Source of the DNA: Streptomyces asiaticus
GTDB lineage: Bacteria; Actinomycetota; Actinomycetes; Streptomycetales; Streptomycetaceae
Assembly (NCBI RefSeq): GCF_018138715.1
Contig: NZ_JAGSHX010000006.1
Coordinates: forward strand, 5,952,001-6,016,000
DNA: 64,000 nt
Direction of reading: 5' to 3'
Made by a program: the position numbers and the translations under genes. Position 1 is the first letter of the stretch. Each line of letters starts with the position of its first letter. The notes below the pieces were generated by a model. It saw only the letters and a program-made list of their open reading frames with translations. It ran no database searches and had not been told where the DNA came from. Shown one piece after another: positions 18,024 to 26,037 of the stretch.

Positions 18024-18056
18024 CGCGCCGTGGTACGGTGGTTCCACCACGGCGCG
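18024..18056. promoter_or_regulatory. Inverted repeat overlapping the 5' end of the first tRNA
   Basis: Perfect 11-bp arms CGCGCCGTGGT (18024-18034) and ACCACGGCGCG (18046-18056) with an 11-nt loop. The right arm includes the first four bases of the tRNA. It could end the UPF0182 transcript or affect processing at the tRNA 5' end. TACGGT in the loop (18034-18039) is a possible -10 for the tRNA. Confidence 0.6.
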
Positions 18057-18126
18057 GGGTGGAGCAGCTCGGTAGCTCGCTGGGCTCATAACCCAGAGGT
18101 CGCAGGTTCAAATCCTGTCCCCGCTA
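18053..18126 (+). tRNA. Initiator tRNA-fMet (CAT), copy 1, no encoded CCA
   Basis: A full cloverleaf of 74 nt. The acceptor stem CGCGGGG pairs with CCCCGC leaving a C1-U72 mismatch; the anticodon stem has the three G-C pairs GGG/CCC next to loop CTCATAA, giving anticodon CAT. Both marks define the initiator class. After the discriminator A the genome reads CTG, so CCA must be added by enzyme. Followed by a strong terminator. Confidence 0.95.
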
Positions 18127-18133
18127 CTGACAC

Positions 18134-18170
18134 ACGAGGCCCGGATCCGCAAGGATCCGGGCCTCGTTGT
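18134..18170 (+). terminator. Terminator of tRNA-fMet copy 1
   Basis: A stem of at least 13 bp (GAGGCCCGGATCC/GGATCCGGGCCTC) closed by the GNRA tetraloop GCAA, then GTTGTGTGTTG. Its core matches the terminator after the second tRNA copy. Confidence 0.85.
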
Positions 18171-18316
18171 GTGTTGTATGAGCGTCCACTCGGGGTATGC
18201 GGATACAAGCGTTTGGGTTGTCTCTCTGTGGGCATGTCGACAAAACGCTGAAGTGACCTCCTCGGCTGCGGTATACCAGGTGTACGCCGGATGCGGGTGA
18301 TGCCACGATGGGATTT

Positions 18317-20155
18317 ATGGGGGACAGGGTCAGTCTGTTGGAGACAGGGCGTTTTGCGCACACGCATGACGATGCCGAGGAGGAGACCCGGCACCGTGGT
18401 GCCGCCGAGGCCGGTGACACCGCCGCGATGAGCGCGCTTGGCGCACTGCTGCTGCGCCGTGGCGACCTCGACGGCGCCGAACCGCATCTGCGGGGAGCCA
18501 CCGCGGCGGGCGATCGCGCCGCCGCCAACAACCTCGGCGTTCTGCTGCACCAGCGCGGCTACGCCGATGAGGCCGCCGGCTGGTGGCGCATAGCCGCCGT
18601 CGCCGGATCTCCCGCAGCGGCGCACGCCCTGGGCCGCCATCACCGCGAGCGGGGCGACGAGCCCGCCGCCGAGTACTGGCTGCGCCAGTCCGCCGAGTCC
18701 GGCCACACCCTGGGCGCGTACGCGCTGGGCGATCTGCTGGAGCACCGCAGTGACATCGGGGCCGAGCGCTGGTTCCGTACGGCCGCCGAGCGCGGCCACC
18801 GCGAGGCCGCGTACCGCCTCGCCCGCATCCTCGACGACCGTGGCGACGAGGGGGACGAGCCGGCGGCCGAGCGGCGCCGTGGCGCCGACGGGGGCGGCCG
18901 GGAGGAGGCCGAGCAGTGGTACCGGCAGGCCGCCGCGCGCGGTCACCGGCGCGCCGCCCTCCACCTCGGCACGCTGCTGGAGAAGCGCGGTGAGACCAAG
19001 GAGGCCGGACGCTGGTACCTGATGTCCGCCAAGGACGGCGAGGCCCGGGCCGCCTGCGCGCTGGGCTTTCTGCTGCGTGACGCGGGCGACACCGACAGCG
19101 CCGCCGTCTGGTGGCACCGGGCGGCCCAGGACGGCGACGGCAACGCGGCCAACGCGCTGGGCGCGCTCCACGCCGACCGTGGCGAGACCCAGACCGCCGA
19201 GCGCTGGTACCGCGCCGCGCTCGACGCCGGGGACATCAACGGCGCCTACAACCTCGGGCTGCTCTGCGCCGAGCAGGGCCGCACCGCCCAGGCCGAGCAG
19301 TGGTACCGCCGCGCCGCCTACGCGGGCCACCGCGAGGCCGCCAACGCGGTCGCCGTGATGCTGCTCCAGCGCGGCGACGCGGCGGGCGCCGAGCCATGGT
19401 TCTCCAAGGCGGCCGAGGCGGGCAGCGTCGACGCCGCGTTCAACCTGGGGATCCTGCACGCGGGGCGGGGCGAGGACCGGGCGGCCCGGCAGTGGTACGA
19501 GCGGGCCGCGGCCGCCGGGCACACCGAGGCCGCGTTGCAGGTCGGCCTCGCCCTCCAGCGGGAGGGCGACCTCCAGGGGGCCGAGCGCCATCTGCGCTGC
19601 GCCGCGGGCGGCGGCAGCGCGGAGGGCGCCTTCCGGCTGGCCGCGCTGCTGGACCGCTCCTCGGTCGGCGGCGACCCGGCGACCGGCACCGGCTTCGGCA
19701 GCTCGTCCGGGACCCGCTTCCCGACCCCGCCGCCGGACGACGGCTCCGGGCCGCACGTCCCCGAGTACGAGGAGTGGTACGAGCGCGCCGCGCGCCAGGG
19801 CCACCGGCGGGCCCAGGTGCGGGTGGGCATGTTCGCGGCCGCGCGCGGCGATGTGGTGGAGGCCGCGCGCTGGTACCGCACGGCCGCCGAGGCGGGCAGC
19901 AGCAACGGCGCGTTCAACCTGGGGCTGCTGCTGGCCCGGGAGGGCAGCGAGCCGGAGGCCGCCCTGTGGTGGACGCGTGCCGCCGAGGCGGGGCACGGCC
20001 GGGCAGCGCTGCGGCTCGCGCTGCTCGCGGCCCGTCGCGGGGCGCTCGCCGAGGGGCAGCGGTGGTGTGCGCGGGCGGTCGAGCTGGGGCCCGCGGAGGT
20101 CGCCGAGCGGGCGGCCCGGCTACGAGAGGCGCTCCAGCAGGAGCTCACGGCGTAG
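18317..20155 (+). CDS. Sel1/TPR-like repeat protein
   Basis: 612 residues from ATG 18317 (GGGA just upstream; ATG 18308 also in frame). After a 25-residue lead, the protein is a run of about 14 Sel1-like repeats of 33-36 residues, recognisable by A[AG]xxLGxLLxxRGDxxxAExWYRxAAxAGH. One interruption near residues 450-480 is Gly/Ser/Pro-rich (GTGFGSSSGTRFPTPPPDD). No signal peptide or membrane span. Sel1 solenoids act as protein scaffolds; partner unknown. It lies between two identical initiator tRNA genes, all on the same strand. Confidence 0.88.
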   Translation: MGDRVSLLETGRFAHTHDDAEEETRHRGAAEAGDTAAMSALGALLLRRGDLDGAEPHLRGATAAGDRAAANNLGVLLHQRGYADEAAGWWRIAAVAGSPAAAHALGRHHRERGDEPAAEYWLRQSAESGHTLGAYALGDLLEHRSDIGAERWFRTAAERGHREAAYRLARILDDRGDEGDEPAAERRRGADGGGREEAEQWYRQAAARGHRRAALHLGTLLEKRGETKEAGRWYLMSAKDGEARAACALGFLLRDAGDTDSAAVWWHRAAQDGDGNAANALGALHADRGETQTAERWYRAALDAGDINGAYNLGLLCAEQGRTAQAEQWYRRAAYAGHREAANAVAVMLLQRGDAAGAEPWFSKAAEAGSVDAAFNLGILHAGRGEDRAARQWYERAAAAGHTEAALQVGLALQREGDLQGAERHLRCAAGGGSAEGAFRLAALLDRSSVGGDPATGTGFGSSSGTRFPTPPPDDGSGPHVPEYEEWYERAARQGHRRAQVRVGMFAAARGDVVEAARWYRTAAEAGSSNGAFNLGLLLAREGSEPEAALWWTRAAEAGHGRAALRLALLAARRGALAEGQRWCARAVELGPAEVAERAARLREALQQELTA

Positions 20156-20247
20156 GGCGGCGGGCTCGCGGCGTAGGGCGGCGGGCTCGCGGCGTAGGCG
20201 GCAGGGCTCACGGCGTAGGGCGGTGGGCTCGCGGCGGAGCGCGCCGG
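20143..20247. repeat. Five tandem 21-bp repeats spanning the stop codon
   Basis: Units of GCTC(G/A)CGGCGTAGGGCGGCGG run from 20143 to 20247. The first copy contains the TAG stop of the Sel1 protein, and since 21 is a multiple of three the in-frame TAG recurs in copies 2 and 4 as well (copy 3 has a 1-nt shift within the unit, copy 5 is changed). It looks like slippage duplication of the gene's 3' end. Confidence 0.85.
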
Positions 20248-20370
20248 GCCGGATCCCCGGCCCGGACCCGGCCAGGCTCGGCCCGGACCCGGCCCCCAGC
20301 CCAGGCTCGGCCTCGGCCCGCCCGGATCCGGTGCGGGGACCCACCGCCGGGGGTCTCGCCGGTAACCGGT

Positions 20371-20400
20371 TTGCTCCTGCTGTCCACCCCGGGTTAAGGT
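20371..20400 (+). promoter_or_regulatory. Promoter of tRNA-fMet copy 2
   Basis: TTGCTC (20371-20376), 18-bp spacer, TAAGGT (20395-20400), ending 13 bp before the mature tRNA 5' end. Fits a housekeeping sigma promoter. Confidence 0.65.
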
Positions 20401-20413
20401 TGCTACACAACGA

Positions 20414-20490
20414 CGCGGGGTGGAGCAGCTCGGTAGCTCGCTGGGCTCATAACCCAGAGGTCGCAGGTTCAAATCCTGTCCCCGCTACCA
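20414..20490 (+). tRNA. Initiator tRNA-fMet (CAT), copy 2, CCA encoded
   Basis: The 74-nt body is identical to the copy at 18053, with the C1-U72 mismatch and GGG/CCC anticodon stem of an initiator. Here the genome encodes the 3' CCA (20488-20490). Own promoter and terminator are present. Confidence 0.95.
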
Positions 20491-20493
20491 CGG

Positions 20494-20529
20494 CGAAAGG
20501 CCCGGATCCTCCAGGATCCGGGCCTTTCG
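20494..20529 (+). terminator. Terminator of tRNA-fMet copy 2
   Basis: A 16-bp stem (CGAAAGGCCCGGATCC and its complement) with loop TCCA. It lies between the tRNA and the convergent catR stop, so it may work for both. Confidence 0.85.
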
Positions 20530-20552
20530 TCTGTCGCTGCCCCATGGCCTCC

Positions 20553-20966
20553 TCAGACCGCGCAGTCGGGGCACAGCCCCCGGTACGTCACCTCGACCGC
20601 GGAGATCGCGAAGCCGTAGCGCTCCTGCGTGGGCAGGTCGGCGAGCAGGTCGCCGGAGGGGTGGACATCGCGGATCGTGCCGCAGTGCGCGCACACCAGG
20701 TGCTGATGCGCGTGATGCGCGTTCGGGTCGTAGCGCTTGGCTCTGCCGTCCGTGCTGACCTCGATCACCTCGCCGAGCGTGACGAGCTCGCCGAGGGTGT
20801 TGTACACGGTCGCGCGGGAGATCTCGGGCAGTCGCTCGGCCGCCAGCGCGTGGACTTCGTCGGCGGTGTAGTGCACGTGGTCCCCGTCGAGGACCTCGGC
20901 GACGACACGCCGCTGCGCCGTCAGCCTCCAGCCGCGTCCCCTGAGCCGTTCCAGCAGGTCACTCAT
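20553..20966 (-). CDS. catR: Fur-family peroxide regulator CatR
   Basis: 137 residues from ATG 20966 (GTG 20975 is an alternative). N-terminal winged helix (LRGRGWRLTAQRRVVAEVL ... ISRATVYNTLGELV), then the metal-binding dimer domain with HxHxHLVCAHCG and a second CPDC at the end, forming the structural zinc site. It is divergent from the catalase gene. In S. coelicolor CatR represses catA and itself until oxidised by peroxide. A Fur-type box overlaps the catalase promoter. Confidence 0.92.
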   Translation of the reverse strand: MSDLLERLRGRGWRLTAQRRVVAEVLDGDHVHYTADEVHALAAERLPEISRATVYNTLGELVTLGEVIEVSTDGRAKRYDPNAHHAHQHLVCAHCGTIRDVHPSGDLLADLPTQERYGFAISAVEVTYRGLCPDCAV

Positions 20967-21049
20967 GCCATTCACCTATCAGTCAGATAAGGACAAGGGT
21001 AGCAGCGGACGAGTCCTTGACCAGACCGGGTACGAATCTCAAACCCATC

Positions 21050-21077
21050 TTGACTTAGACAATGTCCAATGTAGGAT
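21050..21077 (+). promoter_or_regulatory. Catalase promoter with CatR (Fur-type) operator
   Basis: TTGACT (21050-21055), 16-bp spacer, TAGGAT (21072-21077). Within the spacer, 21055-21069 reads TTAGACA-A-TGTCCAA, a 7-1-7 inverted repeat matching at 6 of 7 pairs, the layout of Fur/PerR boxes. A repressor there would block the polymerase. The catR upstream region holds TATCAGTCAGATA (20979-20991), a weaker palindrome that could serve autoregulation. Confidence 0.8.
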
Positions 21078-21128
21078 CGTGGCCAGCCCCAGACCAAGGG
21101 ACAGCATGCGAGTACGCAGGAGGCGCAC

Positions 21129-22595
21129 GTGACGGTCCAGGACAACATCACTGGTCCGCTGACCACGGAGTCCGGGGCTCCGGTGGCGGACAACCAGAAC
21201 AGCGAGACGGCGGGCGCCGGCGGTCCGGTCCTGATCCAGGACCAGCACCTGATCGAGAAGCTCGCCCACTTCAACCGCGAGCGGATCCCGGAGCGGATCG
21301 TGCACGCGCGGGGCGCCGGTGCGTACGGCACCTTCACCGTGACCGCGGATGTGACGAAGTACACCCGCGCCGCGTTCCTCTCCGAGGTCGGCAAGCAGAC
21401 CGAGACGTTCCTGCGCTTCTCGACGGTCGCCGGCAACCTCGGCTCGGCGGACGCGGTGCGCGACCCGCGCGGTTTCGCGCTGAAGTTCTACACCGAGGAC
21501 GGCAACTACGACCTGGTCGGGAACAACACCCCGGTGTTCTTCATCAAGGACGCCATCAAGTTCCCCGATTTCATCCACACCCAGAAGCGCGACCCGTACA
21601 CCGGCTCGCAGGAGGCGGACAACGTCTGGGACTTCTGGGGGCTCTCGCCCGAGGCCACCCACCAGGTGACCTGGCTGTTCGGCGACCGCGGCATCCCCGC
21701 CTCGTACCGCCACATGAACGGCTACGGTTCGCACACCTACCAGTGGAACAACGCCGCGGGCGAGGTCTTCTGGGTGAAGTACCACTTCAAGACCGACCAG
21801 GGCATCAAGAACCTCACCACCGCCGAGGCGGCCGAGACCGCCGGTCTGGACCCGGACAGCCACCAGCGCGATCTGCGCGAGGCCATCGAGCGGGGTGACT
21901 TCCCGACCTGGACCGTGCAGGTGCAGCTCATGCCGGCGGCCGACGCGGCGAACTACCGCTTCAACCCGTTCGACCTGACCAAGGTCTGGCCGCACGAGGA
22001 CTACCCGCCGATCGAGATCGGCAAGCTGGAGCTCAACCGCAACCCGCGGAACATCTTCGCCGAGGTCGAGCAGTCGATCTTCTCGCCCGCCCACTTCGTG
22101 CCGGGCATCGGCCCGTCCCCGGACAAGATGCTCCAGGGCCGCCTGTTCGCGTACGGCGACGCCCACCGCTACCGCGTCGGCATCAACGCCGACCACCTGC
22201 CGGTGAACCGTCCGCACGCGGCCGAGGCGCGCACGTACGGCCGGGACGGCTTCCTTTACGACGGCCGTCACGCGGGCGCCAAGAACTACGAGCCCAACAG
22301 CTTCGGCGGCCCGGCCGAGACCGGCCGGGCGCTGTGGCAGCCGTCGCCGGTGTCCGGCCGGACCGGGGACCACGAGGCCCCCTCGCACGCCGAGGACGAC
22401 GACTTCGTCCAGGCGGGCAACCTCTACCGGCTGATGTCGGACGACGAGAAGGAGCGCCTGATCGAGAATCTGGCGCAGTTCATCGCCAAGGTCTCCCGCG
22501 ATGACATCGCGCAGCGGGCGATCGAGAACTTCCGCAAGGCGGACGCCGACTACGGCAAGCGGCTGGAGGCCGCGGTCCAGGCCCTGCGCGGCTGA
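21129..22595 (+). CDS. katA: Monofunctional haem catalase
   Basis: 488 residues, GTG start with AGGAGG five bases upstream. Breaks down hydrogen peroxide in the cytoplasm. The distal active-site motif [18 protein letters not shown] holds the catalytic His (about residue 59); the proximal haem-ligand motif is [14 protein letters not shown] with the Tyr. Length and lack of a flavodoxin-like tail place it among small-subunit (clade 3) catalases. Known as catA in S. coelicolor, where it is the main vegetative catalase under CatR. A terminator follows. Confidence 0.95.
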   Translation: MTVQDNITGPLTTESGAPVADNQNSETAGAGGPVLIQDQHLIEKLAHFNRERIPERIVHARGAGAYGTFTVTADVTKYTRAAFLSEVGKQTETFLRFSTVAGNLGSADAVRDPRGFALKFYTEDGNYDLVGNNTPVFFIKDAIKFPDFIHTQKRDPYTGSQEADNVWDFWGLSPEATHQVTWLFGDRGIPASYRHMNGYGSHTYQWNNAAGEVFWVKYHFKTDQGIKNLTTAEAAETAGLDPDSHQRDLREAIERGDFPTWTVQVQLMPAADAANYRFNPFDLTKVWPHEDYPPIEIGKLELNRNPRNIFAEVEQSIFSPAHFVPGIGPSPDKMLQGRLFAYGDAHRYRVGINADHLPVNRPHAAEARTYGRDGFLYDGRHAGAKNYEPNSFGGPAETGRALWQPSPVSGRTGDHEAPSHAEDDDFVQAGNLYRLMSDDEKERLIENLAQFIAKVSRDDIAQRAIENFRKADADYGKRLEAAVQALRG

Positions 22596-22615
22596 CGGAC
22601 GCTTGCCGTACCAAC

Positions 22616-22652
22616 CGAAGAGGCCGGACGCCGTTGGGCTCCGGCCTCTTCG
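22616..22652. terminator. Terminator between katA and the CBS gene
   Basis: A 13-bp perfect stem (CGAAGAGGCCGGA/TCCGGCCTCTTCG) with an 11-nt loop, between convergent genes. Confidence 0.8.
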
Positions 22653-22708
22653 TGTGCCGGTTGGGCCGGTTGTGCCGGTTCGGGTGCCGGGCGCGGTGCG
22701 CCGGGCCC

Positions 22709-23107
22709 TTACGCCGGTACGGGCTGGGGCGCCGGGGCCCAGCAGCGGATGATGTCGCGTACGGACACCACCCCGACCGGGTCGCCCGCGTCGAGGACGA
22801 CCAGATGGCGGAAGCCGCCCTGGGACATCGCGCGGGCCGCGTCGTCCAGCGTCCACCCGGGGGCGGCGAAGACGACGTCGGCGGTGGTGTGGTCGTGTGC
22901 GGTCTCCTGGTCGGGGTCCTGGCCCGCCCCCAGGGAGTTGAGGATGTCGCGCTCGGTGAGAATCCCCAGGCCGCTGGTGTCGGGATCGAGCACGATGGCC
23001 GATCCCACCCGGCGGGCCGACATCAGCCGGGCGGCCTGGCGGAGCGTATGCGCGGGGCCGATGGTGAGGACCACCGAGCTCATGGCGTCACGGACGTGCA
23101 TGGGCAT
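22709..23107 (-). CDS. Two-CBS-domain protein
   Basis: 132 residues from ATG 23107, which has AAGGAGGTGG at ideal distance; the upstream GTG 23119 falls in that site. Two CBS domains fill the protein: about 3-58 (VRDAMSSVVLTIGPAHTLRQAARLM ... LGILTERDIL) and 70-128 (ADVVFAAPGWTLDDAARAM ... VGVVSVRDII). Stand-alone CBS pairs sense adenine nucleotides. No partner is encoded next to it, so the target is unknown. Confidence 0.88.
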   Translation of the reverse strand: MPMHVRDAMSSVVLTIGPAHTLRQAARLMSARRVGSAIVLDPDTSGLGILTERDILNSLGAGQDPDQETAHDHTTADVVFAAPGWTLDDAARAMSQGGFRHLVVLDAGDPVGVVSVRDIIRCWAPAPQPVPA

Positions 23108-23288
23108 GGATGGAGCCACCTCCTTGGTGAATCCCCGATCCCATTAGAGAAAGGATTCACAAGTTCACAAGGTCTGGAATTCTCATGTTCACATGCCTCG
23201 GTGAGTCCAACAAGGGCGCGCGGAAGCCGATCTGCCGCGGAGCGCGCCCCGCGCTCCGGTTCACACTCCGGTCAGCCCGGAAGGCCCC

Positions 23289-24083
23289 TCAGGGCCGCAG
23301 GTAGTCCAGCATCACCCCGTGCAGCAGCCCATTGGACGCCGCCGCATCGCCGCTGTTCGGGCCGGGTACGCCGTCGAGTCCGGTGAAGCGGCCGCCCGCC
23401 TCCTGGACGATCACCGCGTTGGCCGCCATGTCCCACAGCGACAATTCCGGTTCGGCGCAGATGTCCACCGAGCCCTCGGCCACCATCATGTACGGCCAGA
23501 AGTCGCCGTAGCCGCGGGTGCGCCAGCAGGCGCGGGTCAGATCGAGGAAGCCGTTCAGCCTGCCGCGCTCCTCCCAGCCGCTGAGCGAGGAGTACGCGAA
23601 CGAGGCGTCGGAGAGGTTGCTCACCTTCGAGACCGCGAGCCGGCTCGCGGAGGACAGGCTGCGCCCGGTGTACGCCCCGAGCCCCTCGGCGGCCCACCAG
23701 CGCCGTCCCAGTGCCGGTGCGGAGACCACGCCGACCACCGGCCGGTCGCCGCCCTCGCCGCGCTCCATGAGGGCGATCAGGGTGGCCCAGACCGGGACCC
23801 CGCGTACGTAGTTCTTGGTGCCGTCGATCGGGTCGACCACCCAGCGCCGCGGACCGCTGCCCTCGCTGCCGAACTCCTCGCCGAGCACCGCGTCGCGCGG
23901 CCGGGCGCGCTGGAGCGAGGTGCGGATCAGCTCCTCGGCCGCCTTGTCGGCCTCGCTCACCGGCGTCATATCGGGTTTTGTCTCGACCTTGAGGTCGAGC
24001 GCCTTGAACCGCTCCATGGTGGTCGCGTCGGCAGTGTCGGCGAGAACGTGGGCGAGACGCAGGTCATCGTGGTAGTCGGGCAT
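23289..24083 (-). CDS. hisN: Histidinol-phosphatase HisN (inositol monophosphatase family)
   Basis: 264 residues from ATG 24083 ([19 protein letters not shown]). The metal and substrate motifs of the family are seen: GEEFG (E), [15 protein letters not shown] (DPxDGT) and [18 protein letters not shown] (WDxAA). In Streptomyces this gene is the histidinol-phosphatase of histidine biosynthesis (SCO5208 in my memory), distinct from the HAD or PHP types. Other IMPase activities cannot be ruled out by sequence alone. A substitution KN for TN in the DGT-N motif is usual in the HisN group. Confidence 0.88.
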   Translation of the reverse strand: MPDYHDDLRLAHVLADTADATTMERFKALDLKVETKPDMTPVSEADKAAEELIRTSLQRARPRDAVLGEEFGSEGSGPRRWVVDPIDGTKNYVRGVPVWATLIALMERGEGGDRPVVGVVSAPALGRRWWAAEGLGAYTGRSLSSASRLAVSKVSNLSDASFAYSSLSGWEERGRLNGFLDLTRACWRTRGYGDFWPYMMVAEGSVDICAEPELSLWDMAANAVIVQEAGGRFTGLDGVPGPNSGDAAASNGLLHGVMLDYLRP

Positions 24084-24294
24084 GGCCGAACAGTATCGAC
24101 AGGAAAAGACGCGGAGCCACACGACTCCACAACGGCCAGGGGACTTCGGCTGGACGGCCCTCTCGCGCGGGGCGCTTGCGCGGGGCTCTTGACTTCATCT
24201 GGCGGCCCGTCAATTCTGTCGGGCACGTGCCCGGCCGGGAGGCGAGGATGCCCCTTCCGGGCGGCGACGACGATGCCCGCTCTGGGAGGCGACG

Positions 24295-24891
24295 ATGCCC
24301 GCAGCGCGTGAATCCTTACTCGACGCGGCTTTCGCCGCGCTTGAGCGCCGTCCGTGGCCGAGGGTGAAGATGTCCGAGGTCGCGGCGGCGGCCGGGGTCT
24401 CCCGACAGACCCTCTACAACGAGTTCGGCAGCAAGGAGGGCCTCGCCCGCGCTCTGGTGCGGCGCGAGGCCGACGCGTATCTGCGCGGGGTCGAACGGGC
24501 GCTGTCCGGGGTGTCCGGGGCGGCTGCCCCCGGGGAGCGGCTGGCCGCCGCGGCGGTGTGGACGGTCCGCTCGGCGACCGAGAACCCGTTGGTGCGGGCG
24601 GTGCTCACGGGCTGCTGGAACGAGCGGTTGCCGGCGTCCGTGACGTCCGTGAGTTCCGTGACGTCCGTAAGGACGACACCGCCGGGGGAGCCGGAGCCGC
24701 TGCCCGCGCCGGGGGAGCTGATCGGCGAGGCGCGGGACCGGGCGGTGCGGCTGCTGGAGGGCGACTGGCCGTCCGGCGCGGTCGAGCTGCCGCTGGCCTG
24801 TGAGGCGGTCGCGAGGCTGGCCCTGTCGTACGTGGTGGCGTCCGCGCCGGCGGCGGATGTGGCCCGTATGGTGCGCGCCGTGCTGGGCTGA
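24295..24891 (+). CDS. TetR-family transcriptional regulator
   Basis: 198 residues from ATG 24295, with GGGAGGCG upstream. N-terminal helix-turn-helix (VKMSEVAAAAGVSRQTLYNEFGSKEGLARALV, about 25-55). The ligand domain holds a repeat-like insertion coded by GTGACGTCCGTGAG repeats. Divergent from hisN. No clear operator palindrome was found. Ligand and targets unknown. Confidence 0.88.
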   Translation: MPAARESLLDAAFAALERRPWPRVKMSEVAAAAGVSRQTLYNEFGSKEGLARALVRREADAYLRGVERALSGVSGAAAPGERLAAAAVWTVRSATENPLVRAVLTGCWNERLPASVTSVSSVTSVRTTPPGEPEPLPAPGELIGEARDRAVRLLEGDWPSGAVELPLACEAVARLALSYVVASAPAADVARMVRAVLG

Positions 24892-24910
24892 GCGGGGCCG
24901 AGGGGGTACG

Positions 24911-25050
24911 GGGCGTCTGGTGGATCGTGGCGCCTGCGGCGGGCTGTTCCCCTCCCCGCCCCTTCCCACAACTGGGGGTCCGCCCCAGACCCCGGGGACA
25001 CAGGGGAGAAGCCCCTGCCACGCGGCGGAGCCGCACAGCGGTGCTTTCCC
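24911..25050. repeat. Dispersed intergenic repeat, copy A
   Basis: Begins GGCGTCTGGTGGATCGTGGC, then a CGCCTGCGGCGGGCTG block, the arm TTCCCCTCCCCGCCCC, and a GGGGTCCGCCCCAGACCCCGG palindrome. The same order occurs at 25836, 36890 and, inverted, at 25250-25350 and 37785-37870. It fills the gap between the TetR gene and the 20-bp array; I see no coding or RNA feature in it. Confidence 0.8.
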
Positions 25051-25120
25051 CTCCCTGCCCCTGCCCGACACCTGACGATATGCGGCTTCGCCGCGCGGGG
25101 GGCTCCGCCCCTGGACCCCG

Positions 25121-25232
25121 CCACGCGGCGCGGAGTCCCGTCACGCGGCGCGGAGTCCCGTCACGCGGCGCGGAGTCCCGTCACGCGGCGCGGAGTCCCG
25201 TCACGCGGCGCGGAGTCCCGTCACGCGGCGCG
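25121..25232. repeat. Tandem array of a 20-bp unit (5.6 copies)
   Basis: Five full copies of TCACGCGGCGCGGAGTCCCG (25121-25220; the first begins CC instead of TC), then 12 bp of a sixth. Copies are otherwise identical, so the array is young. No spacers, so it is not a CRISPR. It lies between inverted copies A and B of the dispersed repeat. Confidence 0.95.
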
Positions 25233-25246
25233 TGGCCGCATATCGA

Positions 25247-25350
25247 TGCCGCGGGAAGGGGCAGAGCCCCGGTTCGGGGTCTGGGGCGGAGCCCCGGTTC
25301 GGGAAGGGGCGGGGAGGGGAACAGCCCGCCGCAGGCGTCGGGATCCGTCC
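25247..25350. repeat. Dispersed intergenic repeat, copy B (inverted)
   Basis: Reverse complement of the copy A layout: GGGGCGGAGCCCCGG palindromes, then GGGGCGGGGAGGGGAACAG and CCCGCCGCAGGCGTCGGGAT. With copy A it makes a large inverted repeat flanking the 20-bp array, right before the stop of the SMR gene. Confidence 0.8.
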
Positions 25351-25377
25351 GCCACCCCCCCCAAGGGGCCTACGGGC

Positions 25378-25701
25378 TCAGTGGGCTGAGCCGGAGAGCT
25401 GGAGCCCTATCACGCCGACGATCACCAGCGTGATGGAGATGACCTTGAGCGTGGAGACGAGGTCGCCGAGGAAGACCATGCCGTAGATCGCGGTCCCGGC
25501 CGCCCCGATCCCCGTCCACACCGCGTACGCGGGCCCCACGTCGAGCTTCTTCAGGGACAGCGTCAGCAGCCCGAAGCTGCCGAGTGCGAACGCGCAGAAG
25601 GCGATGGTCGGCCAGAGGCGGGTGAAGCCGTGCGAGAGCTTGAGGCAGACGGCGAAGCCGGTTTCGAGTAGCCCGGCGACCACGACCAGCAGCCACGCCA
25701 T
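25378..25701 (-). CDS. SMR-family small multidrug/guanidinium exporter
   Basis: 107 residues from ATG 25701 (GGGAGGG upstream); four membrane spans. The essential Glu13 is present in MAWLLVVVAGLLETGFAVCLK. The AGLLE context and lack of the EmrE aromatic pattern resemble the SugE/Gdx guanidinium subtype rather than EmrE. These proteins work as dual-topology dimers, and only one gene is present, as expected. Upstream DNA was checked for a guanidine riboswitch; none was recognised with confidence. Confidence 0.88.
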   Translation of the reverse strand: MAWLLVVVAGLLETGFAVCLKLSHGFTRLWPTIAFCAFALGSFGLLTLSLKKLDVGPAYAVWTGIGAAGTAIYGMVFLGDLVSTLKVISITLVIVGVIGLQLSGSAH

Positions 25702-25835
25702 AGAGATGCCCTCCCGTGCCGCCGTGGGCTGCCGTCGCCCGGGGCGTCCCCGGTCGCCTGGATTGCTCGAGCCGTCTCGATTGCTTGATGCGATTATCCA
25801 TTTACCGCCCGGATGGAGCGGCAAACACGCTCTGC

Positions 25836-25975
25836 CAGGGGGCGTCCGGCGGATCGTGGCGCCTCCGGCGGGCTGTTCCCCTCCCCGCCCCCTCCCACAA
25901 CTGGGGCTCCGCCCCAGACCCCGGGGTCCAGGGGCGAGGCCCTGCCACGAGCCGCAGCCGCATACGGGCGCCGCA
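25836..25975. repeat. Dispersed intergenic repeat, copy C
   Basis: Same orientation as copy A: GGGGGCGTCCGGCGGATCGT, the CCCCTCCCCGCCCC arm, GGGGCTCCGCCCC palindrome, CAGACCCCGGGGTCCAGGGG and CCTGCCACGAGCCGCAGCCG. It fills most of the gap between the SMR and rsgA genes. Close to its end CGACGCGATCGACGCGATCGA is a 9-bp triplicate. Confidence 0.8.
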
Positions 25976-26037
25976 GGCGATCGACGCGATCGACGCGATC
26001 GACGGCTCAGGGCGCTTCCAGGCCGTCAGCGGAGCGC

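Noticed and set aside
25121..25232. 20-bp tandem array as a CRISPR
   Set aside because: Units follow directly without spacers and no cas genes are present.
25701..25836. Guanidine riboswitch upstream of the SMR gene
   Set aside because: Looked for conserved ACGR loops and class I/III cores on the minus strand; only GC hairpins (CGGGGACGCCCCG) were found, not enough to call it.
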